A stretch of 64,000 nucleotides of DNA from Calothrix sp. PCC 7716 (lineage in GTDB: Bacteria; Cyanobacteriota; Cyanobacteriia; Cyanobacteriales; Nostocaceae): assembly GCF_019977735.1 (NCBI RefSeq), contig NZ_AP025018.1, positions 10,978,580 to 11,042,579 of the forward strand. The letters are read 5' to 3'. This document shows, piece after piece, positions 8,850 to 19,163 of the stretch. Within the stretch, counting starts at the first letter, position 1. Every line of letters starts with the position of its first letter. The position numbers were made by a program, and so were the translations under genes. Under the pieces are notes generated by a model. It worked only from the letters and a program-made list of their open reading frames with translations. It was not told the DNA's origin and did no database searches.

Positions 8850-9050
8850 CTAAAACGTACCCCTAATTGCAGCATAAGTCAAAGTAATTATAATTGGCAC
8901 AATAATAGGGATAGCAACAACAAGCGCAGTTTTACTAAACTTAATTTCTTGACCATCCATTTTTATAAGTCCAATAACAGCACCGACTCCCATCAACACC
9001 CAAATACACCCAAAGGCAATAAATATAACAAATACAGAATTATCATTCAT
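8850..9050 (-). CDS. Small hypothetical membrane protein
   Basis: This is a product of about 66 residues with two hydrophobic segments (VFVIFIAFGCIWVLMGVGAV and ALVVAIPIIVPIIITLTYAA) separated by a charged hinge, KMDGQEIKF. I choose the internal ATG at 9050 because AGGT lies six bases upstream; an upstream start would add twelve residues. No family is recognised. It converges with the secreted protein gene. Confidence 0.45.
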   Translation of the reverse strand: MNDNSVFVIFIAFGCIWVLMGVGAVIGLIKMDGQEIKFSKTALVVAIPIIVPIIITLTYAAIRGTF

Positions 9051-9117
9051 AATGATACCTACTAAAACTTCAAACAGTAATGCCACTACTTGTAATTATA
9101 TTTTTTTTAATATGTAT

Positions 9118-9134
9118 GGTGGGCAATGCCCACC
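9118..9134. repeat. GGTGGGC-AAT-GCCCACC hairpin
   Basis: A perfect 7-bp stem with a three-base loop. The same hairpin is found at 32828-32844 and (ATT loop) at 37578-37594, always intergenic near gene ends. It is a dispersed REP-like hairpin and possible terminator. Confidence 0.65.
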
Positions 9135-9180
9135 TTACAACTTCCAAACTTATAACATGAACCTAAACTACAATTGAAAC

Positions 9181-9645
9181 TTATTGAGGTGCCGTATTAT
9201 TATTTTGGGGTGCAGTACCAGACGTACCTGTACTTGGAGTGTTAATGTGCTGTATCAACCCAGCAACTCGGTAATTCGTTAAGCTACTAGCAGTATTAAA
9301 GTGGTTACTAATAATTGGCAAACCTTTATTCGCAACTGCTATTAAATCTTGGTTTTGTCCAAATGCAGCTTCACGTTGATATACACTAGCATTCTCTAAG
9401 TGAGCATTAATACCTGCTTCTTGTAAAAACGCTTTATCAAAATTCTCACCTCTTAGTTGAGACATGCGCGCGGAAATAGCTTGGTTTCTAGCATTAGGAG
9501 TAGTTGGAACAGTAACGCCTAATTTTGGCGCAATGCGACTTAAGTTATTTCTGACATCTTGCTGTTCATTAATTTCTGCCTGTGCAAACTGTTTAACAGC
9601 AGCATTGGTTGAACGTTGTAATGCCAATCTACCTAAACTAATACG
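9181..9645 (-). pseudogene. DUF4142 family protein, 5' end lost
   Basis: The frame encodes about 150 residues of the ferritin-like DUF4142 domain, with KQFAQAEINEQQDVRNNL and RGENFDKAFLQEAGINAHLENASVY. DUF4142 proteins normally begin with a signal peptide and a first helix. Here reading upstream in frame gives ISLGRLALQRSTN and then runs into the end of a RAYT transposase gene in another frame, so the signal and first helix are missing. The only starts are a TTG or codons within the transposase region. The C-terminus is a low-complexity Thr/Asn/Gln tail. It is probably a remnant. Confidence 0.7.
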
Positions 9646-10094
9646 TTTTTTCCCAGTCTTCTTGGGATACCTGCTCTGTAATACTGGAGCCTACACCAGC
9701 GAGTAACGGCTGATTTATATGAATGAATAATAGATTGCAATGAATCTCGTTTTAATGGTCCAAATTTATTTGATTCATCGGAATCTGGAGACCTTAAGCT
9801 TACGGTCTCTAAATTATCGGGTTTATCTATTACTACTATTCCATGTACGTGGTTAGGCATTATGACATAGGAGTCTATATATGTATATTTAGAATGTTGA
9901 GGAATTTCTGACCAAAATTTTTCTGCTATTTGCCCAATCGGAGAATATTCTACTTGACCGTCTACTATATTACCAAAAAAGCATTGACGATTATTTGTAC
10001 AAATGGTTACAAAATACCATCCATTAGAAGCGTAATCTCTATTTGGTAGTCTGATTGATTCAACCCTGTATTTGTCTTTAAACTTTTGTTGCAT
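9633..10094 (-). pseudogene. REP-associated tyrosine transposase (RAYT), C-terminally truncated
   Basis: RAYTs are single-copy HUH-type Y1 nucleases linked to dispersed palindromic REP elements. The 153 residues show LPNRDYASNGWYFVTICT near the N-terminus, MPNHVHGIVVI (the HUH-like metal site) and the tyrosine helix IIHSYKSAVTRW. Full-length members continue for some 30-60 residues past this helix. Here the frame ends soon after (RRLGKNVLV), exactly where the DUF4142 remnant starts. Its presence is notable because the window is rich in palindromic repeats that a RAYT could mobilise, but this copy is probably inactive. Confidence 0.82.
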
Positions 10095-10569
10095 AAAGTT
10101 TGTTTTATAAACAGTGTAGAGACTTAATATGGCAGTTGGTTTTGTCTCTTTACACGGTTATAACTAGAGCAAATTGTTAAATCGAATATTTAAACTAAAA
10201 TTTTAAGTTAAGATTATTTTTTTATTAAATCTTCAAGATTAATAATCAGTATCTACACCATCGTCATTTTAATGAAAATTTGGTTTACGGTGCCGTATTG
10301 ACCGATGTTGTAAGCGTTATTGCTCAATTGTCGTTTTGATCGAAAATGTAGAGACGCGTTCACGAAGTGTACCGAAGGTAAATTTCGGGTCTCTACACCA
10401 TCGTTATTTCTGGGAAAATTTGGTTTACGGCGCCGTATTTACCGATGTTGTAGGCGTTATTGCCCAATTTTCGTTTTGATCAAAAATGTAGAGACGCGTT
10501 CACGAAGTGTACCGAAGGTAAATTTCGCGTCTCTACACCACCATCATCATTGTGGTTTACAAACCGGGA
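10095..10569. other. Repeat-filled intergenic region downstream of chlH
   Basis: There are no genes in these 475 bases. The region contains a degenerate GTAGAGAC element near 10114 and two tandem copies of a 140-bp unit (10258-10397 and 10398-10537), each ending in a GTAGAGACGCG...CGTCTCTAC inverted repeat. Short plus-strand open frames here are artefacts of the repeats. Confidence 0.7.
10258..10537. repeat. Tandem duplication of a 140-bp unit carrying GTAGAGACG palindromes
   Basis: TGGTTTACGG occurs at 10281 and at 10421, and the sequence up to TCTCTACACCA is nearly the same in both copies, giving a period of 140 bp. Each copy carries an inverted repeat (10348-10396 and 10488-10536). The copies differ at scattered bases, so the duplication is not brand new. 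Confidence 0.9.
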
Positions 10570-13500
10570 TTATTCTATGCCCTCGATACGGTTTTCAACT
10601 TCTTGGTATAACTCGCGGAGACGTTCTAGGTTTTCTTCGCTGGTTTCCCAATATCCGCGACCGTTGGCTTCTAACAATGTTGTTACCATTTTGCGGAAGG
10701 AGTTGGGGTTCATGTTGAGCAAACGTTCCTGCATTTCTTTGTCTTTCATGAAGGTTTCGTTTGCGTCTTCATATATCCAGTTATCGACGGCGCCTGATGT
10801 TGCACTCCATCCTACTGTGTTTACTAACCGTTTGGATAGTTCGCGTACTCCTTCGTAACCGTGAGCAAGCATTCCTTCGTACCATTTGGGGTTAAGTAAT
10901 TTGGTACGGCTGTCTAATCTTACGGTTTCGGATAAGCTGCGAACTTGGGCGTTTGCGGTGGTTGTATCTGCCATGTATGATGCTGGCTTTTTACCATCCG
11001 CGCGCAAAGAAGCGACAACTTTGGTTGGGTCGGAGTCGTAGTAGTGGGATACGTCGGTAAGAGAAATTTCCGATGAGTCCAGGTTTTGGAATGTTACCGA
11101 AGCAGTTTTGAGGCTTTGCTCAAATATCTTTCTGGAGTTTTCCATCATTCCTGGGTTGTCTGCACTAAAGGCAAACGATTTGCGGTTGAGGTACATTTCT
11201 TGTAACTCAGCTTCGCTATCCCATGAACTATTTTCTACTGCCAAGTTAATATTTGACGAGTAGGAACCAGAAGCATTGGAGAATACGCGCGTTGCTGCTT
11301 GACGCAGGTTAATGCCCATTTCCTCAGCTTGTGCCATTGCGTGTTTGCGAATAAAGTTCATTTCCAAAGGTTCGTCTGCTTCTGCTGCCATTTTTACAGC
11401 TTGGTCAAGCAGGTTCATTTGGTTAATAAACAAGTCGCGGAATACACCCGAACAGTTTATTACTACGTCGATACGTGGGCGCCCTAATTCATATAGAGGT
11501 ATTAATTCCAACTTGTTAACGCGACCAAGTGCATCAGGAACTGGACGTACACCAACCATCCACATGATTTGTGCTAGTGATTCCCCGTAGGTTTTAATGT
11601 TATCTGTTCCCCAGAGTACACAGGCGATGGTTTCAGGATAGTTACCGTCGTTTTCTGCCATGTTGCGCGCGAGCAGTCTATCAACAACAACTTTGGCTGA
11701 TTGTACTGCGGCTTGGGTGGGAATTGACTGCGGGTCGAGAGCGTGGATATTTTTACCTGTGGGTAATACATCTGGGTTGCGGATGGGGTCGCCACCTGGA
11801 CCAGGTAGAATATACTCACCTTCTAAACCGCGTAATAATCCTGCAAGTTCTTTATCTGCACAAACTTGTTCGAGGCAGAATTCCAAGTATTCAAATAACT
11901 TCTTGATGGAATCGGTATCAACGTTGGTGTAACCTGCTTGATGCAGTGCTTCTACCCACGGTTCCTTTTTGCCCATGTTGAAGAAGTTGAGTTTGGAAAT
12001 TAATGATACTCTTCCTTCGGCGTCGGTTTGAGCTTTAACTAATGCAGAAACTGCCGCGCGTACTGCCAAGGTCATATTTTGCAGCAATTCAACATCTTTA
12101 AGAACACCTTTATCGCTATTTCGGTAAATTTCTTCTAAGTCGCGATATATGCTGTTGGCAATGATGCGAGGTAAACCAAGAAGTTCTTCTTCCTGACGGT
12201 CTAAGCTAGCAATATTTACAAGCGTTGCTATTGCTTCTTCTGCACTTGGTGGTTTACCAATTACATGCAAACCGCAAGGTAATAACCTTGATTCAATTTC
12301 CATCAACTTGCGGTAAACGATACCAACTATATTATCCCGTTCATTTTGGGACATATCTTTAGCATCGATTTCTGGCAACTCAATATCTTTATCCAAGTTA
12401 ACCATCCGGCATTTATCCATGATGGTGTTAACAATGGGGATACCGCGACCACTGTCTTTTAAGGTTTGGTACGAAGCGATTAATTCACTGAGTTCTTTTA
12501 ATCCTTTATACAAACCAGCGTTTTCAGCAGGTGGAGTTAGGTAAGAAATTGTTTCAGCGTAACCGCGACGTTTGGCAATTGTCGCTTCGCTAGGATTATT
12601 CGCTGCGTAGTAATACAGGTTGGGAATGTTACCAATTAAATTATCTGGGTAACAGTCACCTGACATACCCATTTGCTTACCAGGCATAAATTCTAACGAA
12701 CCGTGAGTCCCAAAGTGAAGTACTGCATCGGCGCCCCAAACCTGTTCTAAATAGGTGTAATATGCGGCAAAACCGTGGTGTGGACTAGCTGAACGCGAGA
12801 ACAACAACCGCATTGGGTCACCCTCGTAACCAAATGTTGGCTGTACACCAATAAACACGTTACCAAAGTGCTTACCGTAAACGAGTAAATTTTGACCGTC
12901 ACTGTTGAGATGTCCTGGTGGTGGTCCCCAGTTTTCTTCCAAGCGTTGCGAGTAAGGTGTTAATTTCTCGTACTCAGGTACAGACATTCGATACGCGACG
13001 TTTAGTTCAGGGCTACTGTACTGTGCTTGTACGTCGTGAATAACTGCTTCTAACAAAGCTTTCGGGTCTTCGGGTAAGTCTTGCACATCATACCCGTTAT
13101 CACGAAGTGCTTTCATTACCTCATATATAGAACCAAACACATCGAGGTAAGCGGCAGTACCGACGTTACCTTTATCTGGTGGGAAACTAAATACAGTAAT
13201 AGCAACTTTCTTGGTTAACTTCGGCTTTCTACGCAGGTTAGCCCATTTCATTGCCCTTCCAGCAATTGCTTCGATACGGTCTTGCAGTGCAATAGCTTTA
13301 CCTGTTGCACCATCACGTCCCGACATAATTATCGGTTCAATGGCGCCATCAAGTTCAGGAATGGCAATTTGCAGTGCTACTTGAATAGGGTGCAATCCTA
13401 AATCACTATCCAACCACTCATCGGTAGTTTGGAATACCAAAGGTAACGCGACCATATACGGACGATTGAGACGCTTAAGCGAGTCAATTGCTTTTGGATG

Positions 13501-14559
13501 GTCTTGTCTAGCTGGACCACCAACAAGCGCAAATCCTGTCAAAGAAATTATTACGTCTACGTGTACCTGCTTAGATGTTGGTTCGTAGAAATAAGCATCA
13601 ACTGGCTTAGAAAAGTCTAAACCACCAGCAAACACAGGTATAACCCTGGCGCCAAGTGATTCTAACTCCTGTACCATTCCGACATAGTGAGCATCATCAC
13701 CTGTAACAAGGTGAGTACGCTGCAAGACTAAACCGACACAAGGCGCCAGTGGGTCTTTTAAATCTTTGGAAATATCTTTGCGACTGTTATACCAGTTGAG
13801 ATACTCGCGTACATCCTCATACATGTTAGGCGCCAGAGGGTGCCAAACTCCCATATCAGGATATACGACTGGTTGTTCGTACTGTAGAGACGTTACATGT
13901 AACGTCTCTACATCTTTTTTAAATACATATTTATCGACCAGCATCAGCAAGAAGTTTTCGAGGTTCTCAGGAGAACCACCCAACCAATACTGAAAACTGA
14001 GCATGAAGTTGCGCGCGTCTTGTGCTTTCTCTATAGGTAGGTATTTCAGCACATTTGGCAGTGTCCGCAATAGCTTGAGCATCCCATCTTGGAAACCGGC
14101 GCCGGATTTTTCCTTGCGCTTTCTCATAAACTGGGCAATAGCGCTTTTAGATTGTCCCAACTGTGCCAGCGAAAAGCTACCCATCTTGTTAAGACGCATA
14201 ACTTCTGGCATCGATGGGAAAACCACCGCTACATCCAATCTGTCTCGAATGGGTTGTACAGCTTCGACGACCTTCTGCGCCAAATCTTCAATGAAAATTA
14301 ATGAAGCTATAAAAATATTTGCGGTTTCCAACTCCCGCTTAAAGTCCGCGTAATTTTCTGCGTCGCGGAGTTCTTCAATCAAGTATCCGCTTATCTCAAT
14401 CGCTAAATTCGGGTTGTTTGCATTGATTTCCCGAACAGCCTGTGATAAAGCACTTTGATACTGAGACTCTAGCACGACATAGACCACCTTGAGTTTCGGC
14501 CGTCCCCGCAAGTCATCGGGTGCAATATGACGAATGGTGGACTTGACGTGAGTGAACAT
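10570..14559 (-). CDS. chlH: Magnesium chelatase subunit H (ChlH)
   Basis: ChlH binds protoporphyrin IX and, with ChlI and ChlD, inserts Mg2+ at the first committed step of chlorophyll synthesis. The 1,329 residues match the cobN/Mg-chelatase H family in full length. Recognisable blocks are [73 protein letters not shown] and [10 protein letters not shown]. The ATG follows AGGAGC. Residues 217-226 ([10 protein letters not shown]) are encoded exactly by a 28-bp perfect palindrome of the GTAGAGACG family (13884-13911), between the ADKYVF-type segment and PVVYPDMG. The frame is kept and both flanks are conserved, so the enzyme is presumably functional. Confidence 0.97.
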   Translation of the reverse strand: MFTHVKSTIRHIAPDDLRGRPKLKVVYVVLESQYQSALSQAVREINANNPNLAIEISGYLIEELRDAENYADFKRELETANIFIASLIFIEDLAQKVVEAVQPIRDRLDVAVVFPSMPEVMRLNKMGSFSLAQLGQSKSAIAQFMRKRKEKSGAGFQDGMLKLLRTLPNVLKYLPIEKAQDARNFMLSFQYWLGGSPENLENFLLMLVDKYVFKKDVETLHVTSLQYEQPVVYPDMGVWHPLAPNMYEDVREYLNWYNSRKDISKDLKDPLAPCVGLVLQRTHLVTGDDAHYVGMVQELESLGARVIPVFAGGLDFSKPVDAYFYEPTSKQVHVDVIISLTGFALVGGPARQDHPKAIDSLKRLNRPYMVALPLVFQTTDEWLDSDLGLHPIQVALQIAIPELDGAIEPIIMSGRDGATGKAIALQDRIEAIAGRAMKWANLRRKPKLTKKVAITVFSFPPDKGNVGTAAYLDVFGSIYEVMKALRDNGYDVQDLPEDPKALLEAVIHDVQAQYSSPELNVAYRMSVPEYEKLTPYSQRLEENWGPPPGHLNSDGQNLLVYGKHFGNVFIGVQPTFGYEGDPMRLLFSRSASPHHGFAAYYTYLEQVWGADAVLHFGTHGSLEFMPGKQMGMSGDCYPDNLIGNIPNLYYYAANNPSEATIAKRRGYAETISYLTPPAENAGLYKGLKELSELIASYQTLKDSGRGIPIVNTIMDKCRMVNLDKDIELPEIDAKDMSQNERDNIVGIVYRKLMEIESRLLPCGLHVIGKPPSAEEAIATLVNIASLDRQEEELLGLPRIIANSIYRDLEEIYRNSDKGVLKDVELLQNMTLAVRAAVSALVKAQTDAEGRVSLISKLNFFNMGKKEPWVEALHQAGYTNVDTDSIKKLFEYLEFCLEQVCADKELAGLLRGLEGEYILPGPGGDPIRNPDVLPTGKNIHALDPQSIPTQAAVQSAKVVVDRLLARNMAENDGNYPETIACVLWGTDNIKTYGESLAQIMWMVGVRPVPDALGRVNKLELIPLYELGRPRIDVVINCSGVFRDLFINQMNLLDQAVKMAAEADEPLEMNFIRKHAMAQAEEMGINLRQAATRVFSNASGSYSSNINLAVENSSWDSEAELQEMYLNRKSFAFSADNPGMMENSRKIFEQSLKTASVTFQNLDSSEISLTDVSHYYDSDPTKVVASLRADGKKPASYMADTTTANAQVRSLSETVRLDSRTKLLNPKWYEGMLAHGYEGVRELSKRLVNTVGWSATSGAVDNWIYEDANETFMKDKEMQERLLNMNPNSFRKMVTTLLEANGRGYWETSEENLERLRELYQEVENRIEGIE
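13884..13911. repeat. 28-bp perfect palindrome within chlH
   Basis: Half-site GTAGAGACGTTACA followed by its exact complement. An identical 28-bp copy is intergenic at 26112-26139. It is translated in frame within ChlH. Confidence 0.92.
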
Positions 14560-15315
14560 GCTAATGAAGCTCCTAAGATATGCGTGTTCTCTGCTGGAAT
14601 TCCAATGGCTACAATAAGCAAACCCTTGGCTCTCCTTAATTCGGCTACGTGAGGCACTATATGAATTTTTTATCAGAAAATGCGACTCAAAAGCCGAATT
14701 TGTCGTTTGTTTGACACAAAACGATATAAAAACTGAGACTTTTCGTTACAAAAGTTTATAATACCTAAAAGTAACCACTCATACAAATATTAACTTTTAT
14801 TTACATTCGTAATTATTCATATAGTTATAAATCGTAGGTTGGTGGAGCGACAGCGCAACCCAACATTTTATACCTTGTTTAAAACAGTGCCTCGTAGCAC
14901 AGGCCTTCTTCTGCTGTACAGTAGTCAATATAATTATCTTTACAACAGAGACTCAGAGGGCACAGAGACTCAGAGCAAAGAGAGCGCACGCGCCTAGCCC
15001 AAAGTTAATGAAATATAACGCTAACCTGTCTTTCCTGCACTAATCACATGTATTAATGATGTGCGCGGCGCCGTGACCTATATAAAAAATATTATTCAAT
15101 AAAATAAACATGTGCTATGTTAGGCTAAACTTTTTTAAAAGGTGTAGTATTATTCTCTTTCACTCTGCCGACGAGCGCAATGCAGTAGAAAGATTTTTCA
15201 GCTTGTTTGATGAGTTTATTAATCAGCAAAATAGCCGAAAGCTTGATAAAAGTAAGTTAAACATCTAATATCTAATATTAGAACTATGTGTTTGATCTAA
15301 ATAAAATTTAAGAGT
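14560..15315. other. Long intergenic region upstream of chlH; possible ORF remnant
   Basis: These 756 bases hold no clear gene. They should contain the chlH promoter and leader. A GTAGGTTGG...CAACCCAAC repeat lies at 14834-14864 and an ACAGAGACTCAGAG direct repeat near 14945. On the plus strand, about 15119-15268 reads without stops and ends ADERNAVERFFSLFDEFINQ plus a short basic tail. This could be the C-terminal remnant of an unknown gene, but it lacks a start. GGCGCC occurs at 15067 and then not again until about 20030. Confidence 0.4.
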
Positions 15316-16893
15316 TTACTCTATATATTTAACTCCTATTTTTTTGACGAATTCAGATTCTTTTGATTTTAAATAATCCTCTCTTTGTAAAATAAAATCA
15401 TCAATTTTGCCTTCTTTATATAAAGAAACCATTTCTTGTGTTATGAAATGTTTTTCTAAAACTTCATGTGGAGAAGTTTCGATAAAGTTATTTACTTGCT
15501 TTTTATTTTTATCTTCTTCAAATTCAGATGATAATCTAAGAATAATATTAGCTGGAGTTCTATCTTTCTGTGAAGAAGTAGAAATAAATATTTCTTTTAT
15601 TCCTTCCCTATCTGGAATTTCGTTACTCTGAATAATTGATTTTAAATAAAATAATTGTAATGCCTTTGGTCTAACACCTGTAAAATTTAATTTATTTGGA
15701 TACTTGATTGTATTGAAAGGTATATCGTTATTCACTCTATAAATTCCATCATGATGTTTTCCTTTTGCAAAATCACAAAATACTTCATAAGCGCTTCTTT
15801 GTTGGCTTAAAGAATACAAGGTAAAATAATTTGAATAAGTTGTTAACCAAAACCAATTTTCTAAAGCTTTACATTGTTCACATGTCGGCTCTGGATTTAA
15901 TCTAAAATATTCAGAAATAAAAATTAATTGAGATGGATAAGGTAGCAAACGGATATCTATTATAAATATTTTTTTGTATAAAAACTTTATGGCTTTTTTA
16001 ACATGTATATAAACGTTATTTGTAAACGATTCTAAATCTAGTTTTTTTACTAAGTCTTCAATTTTTACATCAAAATGAATCTTTCCATTTGCATTAGCAA
16101 TACAGTCTAAGATGGTATCTCTTTTTAAATCTTCAAAATTATAAATATTTAAACTATTAAGAAATTCAGTAATTGAATCACTAAGTAAAAACCCTGTTTT
16201 TACATTGTAACTAAGTGCTGAAAGCATAAAATCTTCAGAAATATCTGTTCCAGTTGAGTTTATTCTTGAAAAAATTTCAACAGCACTTTTTATATCTCCT
16301 CCTTTTATTTCTACATAAGGCAATTTATATTTGTGTAAAATATTATGTAAATTTCTTGCATTATCAATATATTCATTTTTATCGATTGGTGAAATATTTT
16401 CTTTATCTAATTCTCTAAGAAAATTAAACAGCTCCCGATTATCATAAATCTGGTAAAGAGGAATTGAAAAAACATTTTTGAGCCTTTGGTTTCTAATATG
16501 GCTAAAGTTATTTTCTCTAAGATCAAAGTAAATTGAAAAATTTTTAAGTTCAGTACTACTTACTGCTTCTTTATGTTCTTTAGGATTTGTCAATACTCCA
16601 AACAATGTAGATATTCTTTGAAATCCATCTAAAACATACCTAACATTACTATTTTCTTTTTTTATAGTGTACGGACCTATTTCATCTTTAGTTTTATAGC
16701 CTTTAGTATTCCAAAATAATAAACTACCTATTGGATAACCTTTTAAAATGCTATCAAATAATTCAAGCATTTGAGAAGTCTTCCAAACAAATTCTCTTTG
16801 AAATATAGGTATTTTATACCCACCATTAGCTATTTCATCTAATAAGTCTTCAAGAAATATAGTATCGGGTTTGACGTTTATTTTTTCATTCAT
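15316..16893 (-). CDS. DUF262 (GmrSD N-terminal-type) protein, third gene of island operon
   Basis: This is a 525-residue protein. The N-terminal DUF262 domain, known from GmrS/GmrD modification-dependent restriction enzymes, is evident in GYKIPIFQREFVWKTSQMLE, DSILKGYPIGSLLFW and YVLDGFQRIST. The last corresponds to the family's DGQQR motif, with Phe for one Gln. The region after about residue 300 has no HNH motif that I can see, so it may be a DUF262-only protein that binds or hydrolyses nucleotides. Its ATG overlaps the TGA of the upstream gene as ATGA, a sign of translational coupling. The gene is AT-rich and lacks GGCGCC, unlike its neighbours. A defence role is inferred from domain and company. 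Confidence 0.8.
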   Translation of the reverse strand: MNEKINVKPDTIFLEDLLDEIANGGYKIPIFQREFVWKTSQMLELFDSILKGYPIGSLLFWNTKGYKTKDEIGPYTIKKENSNVRYVLDGFQRISTLFGVLTNPKEHKEAVSSTELKNFSIYFDLRENNFSHIRNQRLKNVFSIPLYQIYDNRELFNFLRELDKENISPIDKNEYIDNARNLHNILHKYKLPYVEIKGGDIKSAVEIFSRINSTGTDISEDFMLSALSYNVKTGFLLSDSITEFLNSLNIYNFEDLKRDTILDCIANANGKIHFDVKIEDLVKKLDLESFTNNVYIHVKKAIKFLYKKIFIIDIRLLPYPSQLIFISEYFRLNPEPTCEQCKALENWFWLTTYSNYFTLYSLSQQRSAYEVFCDFAKGKHHDGIYRVNNDIPFNTIKYPNKLNFTGVRPKALQLFYLKSIIQSNEIPDREGIKEIFISTSSQKDRTPANIILRLSSEFEEDKNKKQVNNFIETSPHEVLEKHFITQEMVSLYKEGKIDDFILQREDYLKSKESEFVKKIGVKYIE

Positions 16894-17936
16894 ATTATTT
16901 TCGCAATTTTAAGTAAAATTTGCTCCATTTCAGAAACTAGTTCGTTTGTTTCCAGCAGAAAAACTTTGTGGTGTTCACATCTTTTCTCAAAGTCACGGTA
17001 AGAAAAATCCGAAAGAAACATTTCAGGAAATTGCTCTTTTATTCTTGGTTCGCTTATTCCTATGTTATCTTGATTGTATTCTATATAGTCTAATTCATCA
17101 TTAGTTTTATTCTCTAACTCAGTTTGCTGTTGTGGAGTTATTAATGTAACATTTTTAAACAATACATTTAAAGGTACGTAATTTTCAATTTTTCTTTTGT
17201 ATAAAATGTGCCACAATATTAAATCAGTAGGTTCATGTTCATAATCAATAGGTTGAACTGTACTAATTGTTTTTACTTTAAAGTATTCAATTTTGCTTTT
17301 ATGAGGCGTTATAAATTTATTTGAGTCTTGTTTGTCACTATCAAAAATAGCTATTAACTTATATTGATAAATATTTTGATAGCGATTACTGTTTATCCAG
17401 CGTTGCGTGACTTTTGTGATTTCTCCTACCCCACCACAGTTTTCAGATTCTATCAATTCATCTTTTATAGCCCTGTTTAATAGTTCGTAAATAGATCGTC
17501 TCTTTGTACCACTGCTATATTTTTGACAAATCCCTTTTATAAACTTCCAATCATTGATTCCATTTTCTACTATGACTTTTGAGCGTTCTGTAATAATTTT
17601 GTAAGCATGTTTAGGTTCTATCTCTTTTTTATCTCCATTACTGCCAATAACAATATGTTTAAGGTGTTGTTTGTACAAATTAGTAATGGTTACTTGACTC
17701 TTTTTATTTAGAAACTCTTTGAAAGTTTTCTGTTGTTGTAAAGAGAAATGTGTTCTAGAGATTACATTTGAATCGAAAATATACTTGAAATTTTCGTCAT
17801 AAAAAATTGCATTGATGCTTTTGATATCTATAAAGTGAATGTTCGTTTCCATCAAGACTAAAAGTATCTTAGCTAAAATAGATTGTATTTCTGAATCTTG
17901 AGTTTGGAAAATGATTGGATTGAAAGAAATTATCAT
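16890..17936 (-). CDS. Unrecognised protein with TOPRIM/OLD-like features, middle gene of island operon
   Basis: I do not recognise a named family for these 348 residues. Several features resemble TOPRIM nuclease domains of OLD and DUF4435 proteins. SKVIVENGINDWKFIKGIC (about 115-133) looks like the glutamate-containing first motif, YKLIAIFDSDKQD (about 190) like the DxD motif, and LYKRKIENYVPLNVLF (about 245) like the REIENYLL segment common in those proteins. The start directly abuts the stop of the upstream ATPase gene (TAAATG), and the end overlaps the DUF262 gene. I infer a nuclease partner of the ATPase, with moderate confidence. A structure comparison would decide. Confidence 0.55.
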   Translation of the reverse strand: MIISFNPIIFQTQDSEIQSILAKILLVLMETNIHFIDIKSINAIFYDENFKYIFDSNVISRTHFSLQQQKTFKEFLNKKSQVTITNLYKQHLKHIVIGSNGDKKEIEPKHAYKIITERSKVIVENGINDWKFIKGICQKYSSGTKRRSIYELLNRAIKDELIESENCGGVGEITKVTQRWINSNRYQNIYQYKLIAIFDSDKQDSNKFITPHKSKIEYFKVKTISTVQPIDYEHEPTDLILWHILYKRKIENYVPLNVLFKNVTLITPQQQTELENKTNDELDYIEYNQDNIGISEPRIKEQFPEMFLSDFSYRDFEKRCEHHKVFLLETNELVSEMEQILLKIAKII

Positions 17937-19154
17937 TTATTTTTGTTCTTTTTTATTAAGTGCCTTTTGCATTTCTAATATTTCTTTCAAACCCTCATCA
18001 AAAACTCCATCTCGCCAATCGCTCAAAACCCCATCTTCATCAATGGTGATCTCCATTAATTCTTGCCCTTTAAATTCAGCTTCCTCTATCCAATAAATTA
18101 CTATATCATCTTTGGTAAAACCAAAATCATTTTCGACAACTAGCTTACGAAGACGTAAGAGCATATTTTCAGAATGGGTTTCTATAATAAAAGTTTGACT
18201 ATTTTTCTTTGCCGATTTTGCAAATAACTCTGCCAAATCACCATGAGCAGCAGGATGTAAATGTAGTTCAGGCTGTTCTAAAATAATCATAGAATCTGGT
18301 CTATCCGTAATATTAGCTCTAACTACCAAAGGCAAGGCTTGATTCATTCCTTGTCCAACATCCACAATATTTACATCTGTATCATTTTTAGAAAGTAGGA
18401 TTTGAATAAGAGGTTTTTTCTCCCTATCATCTACCTTCAATTCCCAACCGCCAAAGTTTTCTTTATACCACTTTCCTACATTTTTACACAACTCGTCATC
18501 TTTCTTTAATTTACTTATTCCTAGCATCGCGTAGGCATTTTCACCCGTAACACCTGTGTCACGGAATTGTGTCTGCCCTGTCAAATAAAAATATCTTTCA
18601 GGTAAAATTCTAAAAGGTCCAATATAGTCAACATCCATCTTGTTGATTTTAAATTTACTAGATAAATTTTTTATTGTATTTTTTTCTATGAATTTAATAG
18701 GAATAAATCCTTTAAAATCGCACTCATATATTTTCTCACTTACAGCATCTACATATACATTATCATCATTGAGTTCAAGTTTAAACTCCTGCGTATCATC
18801 TTTATATTTCCATTGAAAAACGTCTAATCCATAACCATCATTTTTTTTAAGTAAACCAACTTCTATTTCTACATTATTCTCAAATACAATCTTAAAAATT
18901 AAAGGAATTCCCCCTGGATTATTCTCGAAAAATAAATTATCAAACTCTCCACCCAATTCGACTCCATTATTTTTTAATAACAACGGTTCATCAATATTAC
19001 CTAGAAGTGAGTTTTCAAATAAGGTAAATAGTTTAGCTATAGAACTTTTACCTGAACTATTTTTGCCAATCAAAACTGTAATTGGTTTTAATTGCATTGT
19101 CTGCTTCTCGTAAAATGCTTTATAATTTTCAAATGAAACAGATTTTACTTTCAT
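17937..19154 (-). CDS. AAA/ABC-type ATPase (AAA15-like, DUF3696-type C-terminus), first gene of island operon
   Basis: This 405-residue ATPase is of the RecF/OLD-like ABC group. Residues 1-60 show the opening strand SVSFENYKAFYEKQTMQL and Walker A, LIGKNSSGKSSIAKLF. Near 270-300 VDVGQGMNQALPLVVRA takes the place of the signature region, followed by Walker B (SMIILEQPELHLHP) and the H-loop (TFIIETHSENMLLRLRK). The C-terminal 60 residues, with DIVIYWIEE and SDWRDGVFDEGLKEIL, resemble DUF3696. Such ATPases pair with effector nucleases in phage defence systems. It heads a tightly packed three-gene operon and lies nine bases after a broken HigA-like gene. Confidence 0.83.
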   Translation of the reverse strand: MKVKSVSFENYKAFYEKQTMQLKPITVLIGKNSSGKSSIAKLFTLFENSLLGNIDEPLLLKNNGVELGGEFDNLFFENNPGGIPLIFKIVFENNVEIEVGLLKKNDGYGLDVFQWKYKDDTQEFKLELNDDNVYVDAVSEKIYECDFKGFIPIKFIEKNTIKNLSSKFKINKMDVDYIGPFRILPERYFYLTGQTQFRDTGVTGENAYAMLGISKLKKDDELCKNVGKWYKENFGGWELKVDDREKKPLIQILLSKNDTDVNIVDVGQGMNQALPLVVRANITDRPDSMIILEQPELHLHPAAHGDLAELFAKSAKKNSQTFIIETHSENMLLRLRKLVVENDFGFTKDDIVIYWIEEAEFKGQELMEITIDEDGVLSDWRDGVFDEGLKEILEMQKALNKKEQK

Positions 19155-19163
19155 AATTTTTGA

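Noticed and set aside
10258-10537. CRISPR array
   Set aside because: Only two long near-identical units are present; there are no short repeats with unique spacers and no cas genes.
10320-10858. Plus-strand open frames at the end of chlH
   Set aside because: They arise from the tandem 140-bp repeats and the antisense strand of chlH.
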